Notes: generated by a model from the sequence alone, not told the origin. Positions 26,992-35,211 are shown, counted from the stretch's first letter. The stretch is 64,000 nt of DNA from Bacillus sp. N1-1 (GCF_009818105.1 NZ_CP046564.1:1302001-1366000); one strand, 5' to 3'. Made by a program: numbers and translations.

Positions 26992-27756
26992 ATGAAGATC
27001 GGGATCATAGGAGGAACTGGATTTTATAATCTACTAGATGGTATGCAAGAGAAAACGGTAGGTACGGAGTATGGAGATGTAACTGTTTTTCAATCGATAT
27101 ATGAAGGAAAAGAAGTGACGTTCCTCCCGAGGCATGGAAAGTTTCATGATACACTCGCGCCGTTCGTTAATTATCGTGCGAATATGATGGCACTAAAAGA
27201 GTTAGGGATCGAGCGCGTTCTAGCCTTTTCCGCGGTAGGTGCGATCAATCCGGATATTGGGGTCGGAAGCTTATCGCTCCTCGATCAATTCGTTGACTTC
27301 ACAACGCGTCCGAAAACGTACGGCAAGTTCTCCGTCGATATTACTGAGCCATTTTGTCCAGAACTACAGGATGCGTACCGGAAATCAGCAATTGCGATCG
27401 ATGAGTCACTCCGTGAAGAAACGAAACTCATCTGCGTAGACGGTCCGAGGTATGAGACGAAAGCAGAGGTTCAGCTCTTTGGGACATGGGGCATGGACGT
27501 TGTTGGAATGACGAATGCGACCGAAGCATCGCTCGCACGAGAACTCGGCATCTGCTATGCCGTCGTCACGCTCGCGACGAATATGGCTCCTGGCGTCACC
27601 GAGACAAAACCTTCATTGAAAGCGCACAAAGCGGTTAGTGAAAGCAAGCGGGAGAAAGTGAAAGAACTGATGCTAGAAGCGATCAAAGCCTCAGGAGGAA
27701 GACAGAGCTGTTCATGCCCTGAAGCGTACGAGCGTGCTACGGTCGCGAATAAATGA
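26992..27756 (+). CDS. MTA/purine nucleoside phosphorylase paralogue 2 (Asn-type base site)
   Basis: A 254-residue paralogue of the preceding gene, clearly a tandem duplication. It keeps GIIGGTGFYNLL, LPRHGKFHDTLAPFVNYRAN, SAVGAINPDIGVGS and VGMTNATEASLARELGICYA. The base-recognition position is Asn here (TLATNMAPG), as in purine nucleoside phosphorylases and MTI phosphorylase, which predicts 6-oxopurine nucleosides (inosine type). AAAGGAGG precedes the ATG. The downstream deaminase-like gene would make exactly such 6-oxo substrates. The C-terminus ends with a similar CSCP segment. Confidence 0.87.
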   Translation: MKIGIIGGTGFYNLLDGMQEKTVGTEYGDVTVFQSIYEGKEVTFLPRHGKFHDTLAPFVNYRANMMALKELGIERVLAFSAVGAINPDIGVGSLSLLDQFVDFTTRPKTYGKFSVDITEPFCPELQDAYRKSAIAIDESLREETKLICVDGPRYETKAEVQLFGTWGMDVVGMTNATEASLARELGICYAVVTLATNMAPGVTETKPSLKAHKAVSESKREKVKELMLEAIKASGGRQSCSCPEAYERATVANK

Positions 27757-27759
27757 TCG

Positions 27760-29202
27760 ATGTCTCATAAAACGCTTATCAAATATTCGTTCATCGTCTC
27801 GAATGATCCTTCGTTCGGAAACCAAAAAGGGTCAGTGTTCATCGAAGGAGATCGGATCACACACGTGATACCAGAGCATGATACGAGTTTGCTAGAAAAA
27901 CTGAGCCAACAGGCTGATGACGTAATCGATGCTGAAAACGACATCCTTATTCCTGGAATGGTGAATAGTCATTACCATTCTTATACGAATGTGTTGAAGG
28001 GAACTGTGAACAACCTCCCACTCGAGCTGTGGACACTCTATACGGTTGCGTACGGACATGCGCTCGAAGATGAAGATGTTACGCTCTCCGTATTGCTCGG
28101 GTGTATCGAAATGATGAAGGCTGGTGTCACAAGCTGTCTCGATCATTTTCCCCATATCGGAAAATCGGAACCAGCTCTTTCTGCATATGAAGAGTCAGGC
28201 ATGCGGGTAGCGTTCGCTCCGATGATGCATGATGTTCCTGATGAGGAGTTTTTCGACCTATACGTTCCAGGTTCACTCAGAAACAGATCGAAAGGTTCAA
28301 ATCCAACTGAGATGAAGAGTTTATATCGATCACTTCTATCAAACTGGCATAATCAGGATGGGAGAATTGAGATCCAACTTGGTCCGAATGCGCCACAGCG
28401 TTGTTCACCTGAGATGTTAGCCATATGTAAAGAGCTCAGGGAATCAGAAGGTCTACGAGTTCACACTCATCTGTTGGAAACGAAGGCGCAACGATTGAAG
28501 GGAGACATGGCTTTTGATGGTGGTATCATCGGCTACCTTGATCGAGCCGGGTTGATCGATGAGCGGCTCTCCGTCGCACACGCGATATGGTTGGATCATT
28601 CAGAAATCGAGATTTTACAAGAACGTGGTGTCTCCGTCGTTCATAATCCAGCTAGTAATCTATTGCTTGGAAGTGGTGTCGCTCCGATTCCTTCTTTTAT
28701 AAAGGATGACGTTGCACTTGGAACGGATGGGTCGAACTGCGGATCGAATCAGCATCTGTTTGAAGCAATGCGGCTGACTGCCTTAATCCATCGCGTGAAC
28801 CAACCTTATAGCTCCTGGCTTGATTCGGAAGCTGTGTTTCGAATGGGGACGACGTCAGGTGCTACCGTTTTAGGAAAAGAAACCGAGCTAGGGAGAATAG
28901 CAGAAGGCGATTTAGCAGACGTAGTGTTACTAGATGGAAAGACAAGTTTGTTGTCCCCGCTTAACGATGCGGTCTCGCAGCTTGTGCATCAGGAAAACGG
29001 TCAATCAGTTAAGTCTGTCATGGTTAATGGGAAATGGACGGTGAAAGAAGGAAAACTTCTGACGATCAATGAAAAGAAGGTTCTTAGGAAAGTAAGGGAA
29101 CGACGCGAGGGGATGATGAATCGGTGCCGGAAATCGTTAGTTCGGGTAGATCAATTGAGACCATATTTCGAGCAGGCTATATCCAACTATAATTTCCATT
29201 GA
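27760..29202 (+). CDS. Amidohydrolase, MTA/SAH deaminase-like
   Basis: A 480-residue metal-dependent hydrolase of the amidohydrolase superfamily. It has the H-x-H type entry site (GMVNSHYHSYTNVLKG), the HTHLLET metal site, SVAHAIWLDHSEIEIL and the catalytic Asp in ALGTDGSNCGSNQHLFEAMR. The arrangement resembles MtaD-type MTA/S-adenosylhomocysteine deaminases and triazine hydrolases. Deamination of an adenine nucleoside to its inosine form fits the neighbouring phosphorylases. The ATG is 3 bp after the previous stop, with no strong ribosome site, so translation is probably coupled. Another amidohydrolase reaction cannot be excluded. Confidence 0.82.
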   Translation: MSHKTLIKYSFIVSNDPSFGNQKGSVFIEGDRITHVIPEHDTSLLEKLSQQADDVIDAENDILIPGMVNSHYHSYTNVLKGTVNNLPLELWTLYTVAYGHALEDEDVTLSVLLGCIEMMKAGVTSCLDHFPHIGKSEPALSAYEESGMRVAFAPMMHDVPDEEFFDLYVPGSLRNRSKGSNPTEMKSLYRSLLSNWHNQDGRIEIQLGPNAPQRCSPEMLAICKELRESEGLRVHTHLLETKAQRLKGDMAFDGGIIGYLDRAGLIDERLSVAHAIWLDHSEIEILQERGVSVVHNPASNLLLGSGVAPIPSFIKDDVALGTDGSNCGSNQHLFEAMRLTALIHRVNQPYSSWLDSEAVFRMGTTSGATVLGKETELGRIAEGDLADVVLLDGKTSLLSPLNDAVSQLVHQENGQSVKSVMVNGKWTVKEGKLLTINEKKVLRKVRERREGMMNRCRKSLVRVDQLRPYFEQAISNYNFH

Positions 29203-29215
29203 GAGGGGATCGCAT

Positions 29216-29836
29216 ATGAATGAGATGCTGCTGAAAAAGGAACTCGCTTATATTTCTCATAAAGTTTATGGTCGCGGATTAACGCAAGCAACAGGCGGAA
29301 ATATCAGTGTGCGCGTACCAGGTCGAGACGCGATCTTAATCAAGCGTTCAGGTGTTGGTCTTGGTGAAGTCACTTCTGAAGATGTGCTTCTGCTATCGAT
29401 GGACGGCGAAGTGATCGAAGGATTTGGAACGCCTTCGAAAGAATTTCGTTTTCACCTTGGTATCTATCAAACTCGCCCTGATGTAAATGCTGTCGTTCAC
29501 TGTCATCCGAACTACTCGATCGGATATGCTTGCTTTGGTCGAGAGCTTCCTCTTCCAACTGTTACCGCAAGAAAAATCCTTGAACATGTTCCTATAGCAG
29601 GAGCTGCCCCATCCGGTTCACTAGAGTTAGCTGAAAACGTAACGCGACTCTTCGAGACGTATCCGACTATTAAATCATGTTTGATGGAAGAGCACGGAAT
29701 TTGTACCGTTGGAGATTCACTCGAAAAAGCGTATAACATCGCAACGCTCGTAGAGGATACCGCGAAGCAATCCTTCATCATCGAACAGTTGAAAGCGACG
29801 ATGCCAGAGACCGTTATAAATTCATTTAAAGGGTGA
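29216..29836 (+). CDS. Class II aldolase (fuculose/ribulose-phosphate aldolase type)
   Basis: A 206-residue zinc-dependent aldolase of the AraD/FucA fold. Visible are TQATGGNISVRVPGRDAIL, the catalytic Glu in SKEFRFHLGIY, the zinc ligands in VVHCHPNYSIGYA and a third His in MEEHGICTVGDS. In the 5-deoxyribose and MTA shunt pathways such an aldolase splits a 5-deoxy-ribulose 1-phosphate into dihydroxyacetone phosphate and an aldehyde. The MtnA-like isomerase gene follows it, overlapping through a GTGA, which supports that role. GAGAGGGGATC precedes the start. Confidence 0.88.
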   Translation: MNEMLLKKELAYISHKVYGRGLTQATGGNISVRVPGRDAILIKRSGVGLGEVTSEDVLLLSMDGEVIEGFGTPSKEFRFHLGIYQTRPDVNAVVHCHPNYSIGYACFGRELPLPTVTARKILEHVPIAGAAPSGSLELAENVTRLFETYPTIKSCLMEEHGICTVGDSLEKAYNIATLVEDTAKQSFIIEQLKATMPETVINSFKG

Positions 29837-29841
29837 GTAAT

Positions 29842-30915
29842 ATGCTGCAAATAGAAGAGTTAGTTCGATCGTTTCAAGATCAAGAGCTTCTGTTACCAGT
29901 CTGGTTTGAGAATGAAAAGCTTCACTTCATCGATCAGAAGAAGCTACCGTTTGAATCTGAAGTCTACTCGACAACAGATGTGAAGGATCTCACTTTAGCA
30001 ATCAAGAATATGAACATCCGAGGCTCTGGTGCGATCGGAACATGCGGCGCTTGGGGAATCTATCTTGCGGCTCTTCAATCGAATGGCGATCCACAGAAGG
30101 TTCTCAAAACAGGAATATTACTAAAACAAACACGCCCTACGGCTGTGAACTTGATGAAAACCGTGGATGAAATGCTTTCTATTGCAAAAGGGGGAGGCTC
30201 AGACCTCATCGATCGAATCGAGCAGAAAACCATTGAGATTCTCGAAAGACAGCTAGCGTTTGAACATGAGCTCGGACGTTATGGTGCTGAGATGATCGAC
30301 GATGGTGATTCTATTCTTACGCACTGTCATTCCGGGGCCCTAGCAGGATCTGGCTACGGGGGGCGAGCACTTTCCGTGATCCGAAAAGCTCATGAACAAG
30401 GGAAAGACATTCATGTGTACACGTGCGAAACAAGACCATATCTACAGGGTGCGAGAATCACCGCATACGAACTTAAGAAATTCGGCATCTCGCATACGCT
30501 CATCACAGATAATATGTCTGGCTACTTGATGAGTCGAGGGAAGGTGCAGAAGGTCGTCGTTGGATCTGATCGGGTGGCAGGGAACGGTGACTTAGCGAAT
30601 AAAATCGGAACGTATATGCATGCGCTAGCCGCCAAAGCGAACGGTGTTTCTTTTTATACAGCGACTTCGAGTCATACGATCGATCATGATGTAGAAGCTG
30701 GTCGCGACATCGAAGTCGAGTTTCGTGACGCTTCAGAAGTCACATCTTTTCAAAATCGACCGATTGCCCCAGAAGGCACGAACGCTCTTTACCCATCTTT
30801 CGATATTACGCCAAACGAGCTGATCTCAGGCATAATCACGGAAAAAGGTGTTATGACTGCTCCTTATCGATCAACGCTACAAAACTTGCGGTCAACTGCT
30901 GCATCTCAAACCTAG
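29842..30915 (+). CDS. MtnA-like 5-substituted-ribose-1-phosphate isomerase
   Basis: A 357-residue protein of the MtnA/eIF2B-like isomerase family. The catalytic Cys is in LTHCHSGALAGSGYGGRAL and the catalytic Asp in VVGSDRVAGNGDLANKIGTY; ETRPYLQGARITAYEL and the PEGTNALYPSFDITPNELI block are also typical. True MtnA has THCNAG where this has THCHSG. The family converts 5-methylthioribose 1-phosphate, 5-deoxyribose 1-phosphate or ribose 1-phosphate to the ribulose form, the substrate of the aldolase encoded just upstream. ATG 29842 follows AAAGGGTGAG. It is the last gene of the operon. Confidence 0.88.
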   Translation: MLQIEELVRSFQDQELLLPVWFENEKLHFIDQKKLPFESEVYSTTDVKDLTLAIKNMNIRGSGAIGTCGAWGIYLAALQSNGDPQKVLKTGILLKQTRPTAVNLMKTVDEMLSIAKGGGSDLIDRIEQKTIEILERQLAFEHELGRYGAEMIDDGDSILTHCHSGALAGSGYGGRALSVIRKAHEQGKDIHVYTCETRPYLQGARITAYELKKFGISHTLITDNMSGYLMSRGKVQKVVVGSDRVAGNGDLANKIGTYMHALAAKANGVSFYTATSSHTIDHDVEAGRDIEVEFRDASEVTSFQNRPIAPEGTNALYPSFDITPNELISGIITEKGVMTAPYRSTLQNLRSTAASQT

Positions 30916-31047
30916 TTAAAATAAAAAGAAATTTACCCAATTATACTTTCTCCCTTCTTTCTAATAGCCATGTTATCACTTTAAGGAATCTGTGAAGACA
31001 GTGAGAGAATAGCATAGCAAAAATCGTTCTCATCATGCATCATATTT

Positions 31048-31087
31048 AGGGAGTGCTAATGATTTGAATCATTGGCACTCCCTTTTA
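31048..31087 (+). terminator. Long hairpin terminator after the nucleoside operon
   Basis: AGGGAGTGCTAATGA pairs with TCATTGGCACTCCCT (one G-T pair) and is followed by TTTATTATGAG. Its GGAGTGCTAATGATT wording recurs in the terminator at 55077-55116 and, in part, at 36384-36422. Confidence 0.85.
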
Positions 31088-31096
31088 TTATGAGTT

Positions 31097-31134
31097 GGAG
31101 GGGAAGGGTTCAGACATGTACCTGACCCCCCTCC
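31097..31134. repeat. Imperfect GTCAGGTAC-type palindrome (REP-like), copy A
   Basis: GGAGGGGAAGGGTTCAGAC and ATGTACCTGACCCCCCTCC form an imperfect inverted repeat of the same design as those at 32533-32568 and 42087-42114. Confidence 0.6.
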
Positions 31135-31549
31135 ACCTGAACTGGTATGACAGCAGATCGCATAGGAATAAGTTAAAAACTCCGCCCTCTACAAATTATC
31201 AGAAAACTGCGAGTTGTTCCCTTGGCTTTTTTCATATCATTCAAATGTCACGTTTTTTATTAAGCTTGTAAAAATTGTAGGGAACATCTACTTAAAAATG
31301 AGAGATTGCCTAATAGCTCATATGAACCAACTTTGATTTTATGTCTTTGAACTATAGAACATTGTTTGAAAGGTGTGCTAGATTTAAGGCGCACTTTACA
31401 AAAGGAACGAAGAACCATCTATACATAAAAGAGAGCACCTGGCTTTGTTGTGTCTTAATTCTCTTGTTTGCCTTAAAAACGATGACTATCTCCTTCGCCT
31501 GAATGGAGGTGTTAGTACATAAATAATCAAAAAAGTAGGGGGCATTCCT

Positions 31550-32201
31550 GTGTTTAAAAAATCGATTTTAGTAGTTTTTACGTTGGTTCTGTTGTTTAGT
31601 GGCTATCAATTTGGTCTCCCATCCGCTCTTGCGATCCCTCCTGGAACACCGTCAAAGTCTGCCGCTCAATCTCAATTGGATTCATTAACTGTACAGTCTG
31701 AAGGCTCCATGTCCGGATACTCGCGTGCCAAATTCCCACACTGGATCGGACAGGGGAATGGCTGTGACACGCGTCAGTTGGTGCTACAGCGGGATGCTGA
31801 TTATTATAAGGGTGACTGTCCTGTAACGTCTGGTAAATGGTATAGCTACTTTGATGGCGTGCAGGTGTATGACCCGTCTGAAGGTGTATGACCCGTCTGA
31901 TCTCGATATCGATCACATGGTTCCGTTAGCAGAGGCATGGCGTTCAGGAGCAAGTAGTTGGAGCACAGAAAAGCGAGAGGATTTCGCGAATGACCTTGAT
32001 GGTCCGCATCTTATTGCAGTAACGGCAAGCAGCAACCGCTCCAAGGGTGACCAGGACCCGTCTACCTGGAAGCCAACCCGTTATAGCGCTCACTGCGGGT
32101 ATGCAAAGTGGTGGATCAATACTAAGTATGTCTATGATCTACACCTTCAGTCTTCAGAGAAATCTGCTCTTCAAAGCATGTTGAATACATGTAGTTATTA
32201 A
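31550..32201 (+). pseudogene. Secreted HNH (DUF1524-like) nuclease, frameshifted by a 19-bp tandem duplication
   Basis: Two overlapping frames together encode one protein of about 210 residues: a signal peptide (FKKSILVVFTLVLLFSGYQF, then an ALA-type cleavage region), a Cys-containing middle, and a C-terminal nuclease domain with the DLDIDHMVPLAEAW His motif and the DLDGPHLIAVTASSNRSKG block typical of secreted HNH endonucleases. The frame breaks exactly at an exact 19-bp direct repeat (31863-31881 and 31882-31900). Removing one unit restores a continuous gene through YFDGVQVYDPSDLDIDHM. The start is GTG 31550 after AGGGGG. As it stands the product would end soon after the repeat, without the active site. 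Confidence 0.88.
31863..31900 (+). repeat. Exact 19-bp tandem duplication inside the nuclease gene
   Basis: The unit AGGTGTATGACCCGTCTGA occurs twice with no gap. Nineteen is not a multiple of three, so it shifts the frame. Slippage between the two units could delete one and restore the gene. Confidence 0.95.
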
Positions 32202-32259
32202 GTCTGTGATAGTTGATCGTATGATAATTTCGTTATGGCAGTTGAGGAGGTGTACTTAA

Positions 32260-32502
32260 ATGGAACAGAAGTCGTCAATTTTTACTGCAACTCATGGTGT
32301 AATGATCGAAGAAGTAGGTGTGATTAGCGGGGAGCTTGAACTGCGTACTTCCTGTGATGAGGAAGGCGATCTCACGCTGTGCATCACATATGTAGGAGCA
32401 GAAGAGTGGTACACGCTACCTGGGAAAGAATATCGCTTACACGATGTCCGTGACCATGAAGTCTTTCACCGTTTGCTTGTAGCAGTGCTTGAGCGCTCAT
32501 AA
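32260..32502 (+). CDS. Hypothetical 80-residue protein
   Basis: A small acidic soluble protein of 80 residues that I do not recognise. It has no membrane segment or signal peptide, two Cys near the middle (SCDEEGDLTLCITYVG) and a likely beta-rich fold. TTGAGGAGGTGTAC gives a strong ribosome site, so it is probably real. Its 3' end is repeated in decayed form at 36466-36519, together with the same downstream sequence. No function can be proposed. Confidence 0.7.
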   Translation: MEQKSSIFTATHGVMIEEVGVISGELELRTSCDEEGDLTLCITYVGAEEWYTLPGKEYRLHDVRDHEVFHRLLVAVLERS

Positions 32503-32532
32503 AATTCGACAAGTGACAGGCACTATAATAGG

Positions 32533-32568
32533 GGAGGAGGGGTCAGGTACGTACCTGACCCCTCCTCC
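32533..32568. repeat. Perfect 36-bp palindrome (REP-like), copy B
   Basis: The arm GGAGGAGGGGTCAGGTAC is followed directly by its exact reverse complement. Related palindromes lie at 31097-31134 and 42087-42114. No transposase is linked to them. It could also act as a hairpin in RNA in both directions. Confidence 0.85.
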
Positions 32569-32574
32569 TTTGTA

Positions 32575-32745
32575 GAGCTTTCTGATTTTAAGGCATATTA
32601 TGATGACGTTCAAGATGACCTAAGTAAAAGTATTGTTAAGGTAGACACATTAGAACGATTGGACACTAAAGCGCATCGCGGGAAAGGTTCGAGACCAGGA
32701 TCACCTTTTGAGCTTGTTTCCTCACCGCCGGGACGGTTCTCATGA
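32575..32745 (+). pseudogene. Possible gene remnant, 3' end of an unknown protein
   Basis: A frame without a start codon stays open for 56 codons up to TGA 32743-32745. It begins with coding-looking, charged sequence (ELSDFKAYYDDVQDDLSKSI) directly after the palindrome. Its last third is made of the repeat motifs, so the reading there is probably meaningless. It may be the tail of a gene broken by repeat insertion. Confidence 0.25.
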
Positions 32746-32847
32746 TGCAATATTTCGAAAAAAGTTAAAAGGAGTTAAATAAAGACTACTCCTAAACATC
32801 TCCCCCTTCTGAAATGTGTCCATTTACTTAAATCAGTTTCATGCACA

Positions 32848-32900
32848 TTGATTTTAGGTTAGATTTCAATTACCATAAAGATGTATTGAAAATACTTCTT
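32848..32900 (+). promoter_or_regulatory. hmp promoter with NsrR-like operator
   Basis: TTGATT at 32848-32853 and TACCAT at 32871-32876 are spaced by 17 bp. Overlapping the expected transcription start is AAGATGTATT-N3-AATACTTCTT (32878-32900), a dyad with one mismatch that resembles the binding site of the nitric-oxide-sensing repressor NsrR. This fits NO induction of hmp, whose start is 140 bp downstream. Confidence 0.6.
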
Positions 32901-33040
32901 TAAGAAACTGATTCATACACCTGTTCTTTTATTCGTAATCTACTATCACTGTTAAAGAAGTGATCTATTAATTTAAAAAGTAAGAAGGGTGTATAAGGAC
33001 TAAAAACATTGCCAACATTAAATCAGAAAGGGGTTATTAC

Positions 33041-34261
33041 ATGCTGAACGAAAATACGATTAAGATCGTCAAATCAACTGCTCCGGTATTGCAGGAACAT
33101 AGCCAGGAGATCGGGGAAAGATTCTATGAATTGTTATTTTCACGCGTTCCAGATCTATACAACATGTTTAACCAAACGAATCAAAAATTAGGTACTCAAC
33201 AAGGAGCTCTTGCGTACGGTGTTTATTTAGCTGGAGCCAATATTGATAATCTAGAAGAAATCGAGTCAATGGTAGAGAGAGTGACTGAAAAACACCGGGC
33301 ACTAGGTGTCCAGCCTGAACAATACCCGATTGTAGGGGAAACGTTGCTTGAAGCAGTTAAAGATGTTCTAGGCGATACTGCAACAGACGAGATTATCGAT
33401 GCCTGGGGGGAAGCTTACACAGCTATTGCAGATATTTTCATTGAAACAGAAGCTAAGCTCTACGAACAAACAGAGCAGAAACGTGGTGGATGGATCGGAA
33501 ATCGTTCTTTCTATGTCGATCGAAAGGTGAAAGAAAGCGACATTATTACTTCTTTTTATTTAAAACCGGAGGACGGTGGTCCTATCCCGTCTTATAAACC
33601 TGGTCAGTATTTGACGTTAGAAGCCAATATAGAGGGCGAAAAATATTCTCATATGAGGCATTATAGTTTGTCAGATGCTCCTAATAAAGATTATTACCGA
33701 ATTAGCGTTAAACGTGAGGATGCCGTAAACGATGCACCAGCCGGAATAGTATCAAACTATCTTCATAATGATATTTCTGAAGGTGACACATTATCTATTG
33801 CAGCACCAGCAGGGGATTTCACCTATACAACTGAAGACCAACCGATTGTGTTGCTTAGTGGAGGTGTAGGAATTACACCGATGTTGAGCATGCTGAATAG
33901 CCTGGTCGAAAACGGTTCCAATCGTGAAATCACGTTCATTCACGCTGCTCAAAATAGCAAAGTACATGCAATAGGGGAACACGTAGAGAAGTTAGCGAAA
34001 GAAAATCAGAACATTTCTTATTATGTATGTTATTCCGATCCAACTGAACAGGATCGCGCTGAGCTTCGCTTTGATAAAGAAGGATTGATTGATTTAGATT
34101 GGCTTAAATCGGTCTTAACTGATCATCAAAAAGACTTTTACTTTTGTGGTCCACTTCCCTTCTTGAAATCGATAAATGAATCGCTTAAAGAATGGGGAGT
34201 ACCAGCAGAGAGACGTCATTATGAGTTATTCAGTCCTGTTAGTACAATTGAGGAAGAATAG
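33041..34261 (+). CDS. hmp: Flavohaemoglobin, nitric oxide dioxygenase
   Basis: A 406-residue three-domain protein. The globin domain (1-140) has the distal Tyr in GERFYELLFS, Gln in TNQKLGTQQ and the proximal haem His in VTEKHRALGVQPEQY. The FAD domain (about 155-255) has RHYSLSDAP, and the NAD(P) domain (about 260-400) has LLSGGVGITPMLSML and FYFCGPLPF. It oxidises nitric oxide to nitrate with O2 and NAD(P)H. The ATG is preceded by AAAGGGG. The NsrR-like site upstream and the nitrate reduction operon at 55 kb fit a nitrogen-oxide stress role. Confidence 0.96.
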   Translation: MLNENTIKIVKSTAPVLQEHSQEIGERFYELLFSRVPDLYNMFNQTNQKLGTQQGALAYGVYLAGANIDNLEEIESMVERVTEKHRALGVQPEQYPIVGETLLEAVKDVLGDTATDEIIDAWGEAYTAIADIFIETEAKLYEQTEQKRGGWIGNRSFYVDRKVKESDIITSFYLKPEDGGPIPSYKPGQYLTLEANIEGEKYSHMRHYSLSDAPNKDYYRISVKREDAVNDAPAGIVSNYLHNDISEGDTLSIAAPAGDFTYTTEDQPIVLLSGGVGITPMLSMLNSLVENGSNREITFIHAAQNSKVHAIGEHVEKLAKENQNISYYVCYSDPTEQDRAELRFDKEGLIDLDWLKSVLTDHQKDFYFCGPLPFLKSINESLKEWGVPAERRHYELFSPVSTIEEE

Positions 34262-34332
34262 CATCCCAACTAAAGGTGTATAGATAAGCCATTCTAAAGT
34301 GGATCGTAGATACATTGAAGGGAGAGGGATTT

Positions 34333-34491
34333 ATGGAAACGAAAGAAAATGAAAAAGTCCTCCGCTTGCAAACGGTGCTTGAGGAAGCATTAAAACCGAT
34401 TACAGCAAAATTGGAAACGTTAGAAAAAGATGTGAAATCTGTTCAAAAAGCACAAGAAGAATTAAAAAAGATGGTGCAAAAAGAAAGATAA
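34333..34491 (+). CDS. Small coiled-coil protein, unknown function
   Basis: A 52-residue, highly charged protein (METKENEKVLRLQTVLEE start) whose heptads (ITAKLETLEKDVKSVQKAQ) predict one continuous coiled coil. It has no Cys and no membrane segment. GGGAGAGGGATTT gives a good ribosome site and a terminator follows at 34540-34580. It begins 71 bp after hmp and may share its transcript. Function unknown. Confidence 0.7.
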   Translation: METKENEKVLRLQTVLEEALKPITAKLETLEKDVKSVQKAQEELKKMVQKER

Positions 34492-34539
34492 GCTATTATT
34501 CCGATCGAAAATACGCTAGTTATTCCTGATATAAATAGA

Positions 34540-34580
34540 TAAATAGTGCCTGACTCCCTATGGGTGACAGGCACTATTTA
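34540..34580 (+). terminator. Hairpin terminator containing GTGCCTG/CAGGCAC arms
   Basis: TAAATAGTGCCTG and CAGGCACTATTTA form a perfect 13-bp stem around a 15-base loop. The loop can itself pair (CTCCC with GGGTG). The GTGACAGGCAC wording recurs at 32513-32523 and 36509-36519. Confidence 0.75.
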
Positions 34581-34645
34581 TCATTTGAATAAAAGGTGAA
34601 GAGAAAGCATTTTTTAATATGATGATGGAGAAAGGAGGACAGTTC

Positions 34646-35200
34646 ATGAAAATATATACGATTGGGCATTCAAATCACTCAAAGGAATATTTTCTGGACA
34701 TGTTGCGAGATGCTGACATTAACTACGTAGCGGACATCCGAGCATTCCCCGGAAGCCGGAAGCACCCCCAATATAAGAGCGAAAATATGAAGGAATGGCT
34801 TCAGGAAGCAAGGATAGAATACGACCACTTTCCTCTTCTCGGTGGGAGACGCCGTCAGTCTAGCTCTGTTGGGGTTGAGTTGAATGAAGGCTGGAAAAAT
34901 CCTTCATTTCACAATTACGCTGATTTTACGTTGACGAAAGATTTTATTGAAGGATTAAAGAAGCTTAAGACGCAGGCGAAGAAAATGAACGTGGCCTACA
35001 TGTGTTCTGAACGTCATCCCGCCAGATGTCATCGTTTGCTCGTCAGTAATTGGTTACAGGCAAACAATTGGGAAGTTCTCCACATCATTGATGATTCTAA
35101 AAAGACAACAAAGCTAGTTAAGCATGAACTTGGAAAGTGGGGGGCTATGCCAATAATTGAAGAGGATGGTACCGTAGTGTATCCAAGTTTATATGAATAA
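34646..35200 (+). CDS. DUF488 family protein
   Basis: A 184-residue protein of the DUF488 family. Typical segments are KIYTIGHSNHSKEYFLDML, YVADIRAFPGSRKHPQY, FPLLGGRRRQ and MCSERHPARCHRLLVS. The conserved Cys-His-rich CSERHPARCH stretch suggests a catalytic or metal role, but no activity is established for the family. ATG 34646 follows AAAGGAGGAC. The gene converges with the membrane protein at 35212-36246. Confidence 0.85.
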   Translation: MKIYTIGHSNHSKEYFLDMLRDADINYVADIRAFPGSRKHPQYKSENMKEWLQEARIEYDHFPLLGGRRRQSSSVGVELNEGWKNPSFHNYADFTLTKDFIEGLKKLKTQAKKMNVAYMCSERHPARCHRLLVSNWLQANNWEVLHIIDDSKKTTKLVKHELGKWGAMPIIEEDGTVVYPSLYE

Positions 35201-35211
35201 AGATCACTTCA

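Larger units (their letters stand above)
30916..31549. other. 634-bp intergenic region without a recognisable gene
   Basis: The interval between the nucleoside operon and the broken nuclease gene holds a strong terminator (31048-31087) and an imperfect copy of the GTCAGGTAC-type palindrome (31097-31134). I see nothing else that looks like a gene or RNA. It is AT-rich after 31150. Confidence 0.6.
32503..33040. other. 538-bp region with repeats, a gene remnant and the hmp promoter
   Basis: No intact gene. It contains a GTGACAGGCAC motif (32513-32523), a perfect 36-bp palindrome (32533-32568), an open frame without a start (32575-32745), two copies of a GCATCGC..ACGGTTC motif (32673-32690 and 32727-32740), an AGGAGT/ACTCCT hairpin near 32770-32795 and the hmp control region. 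Confidence 0.6.
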
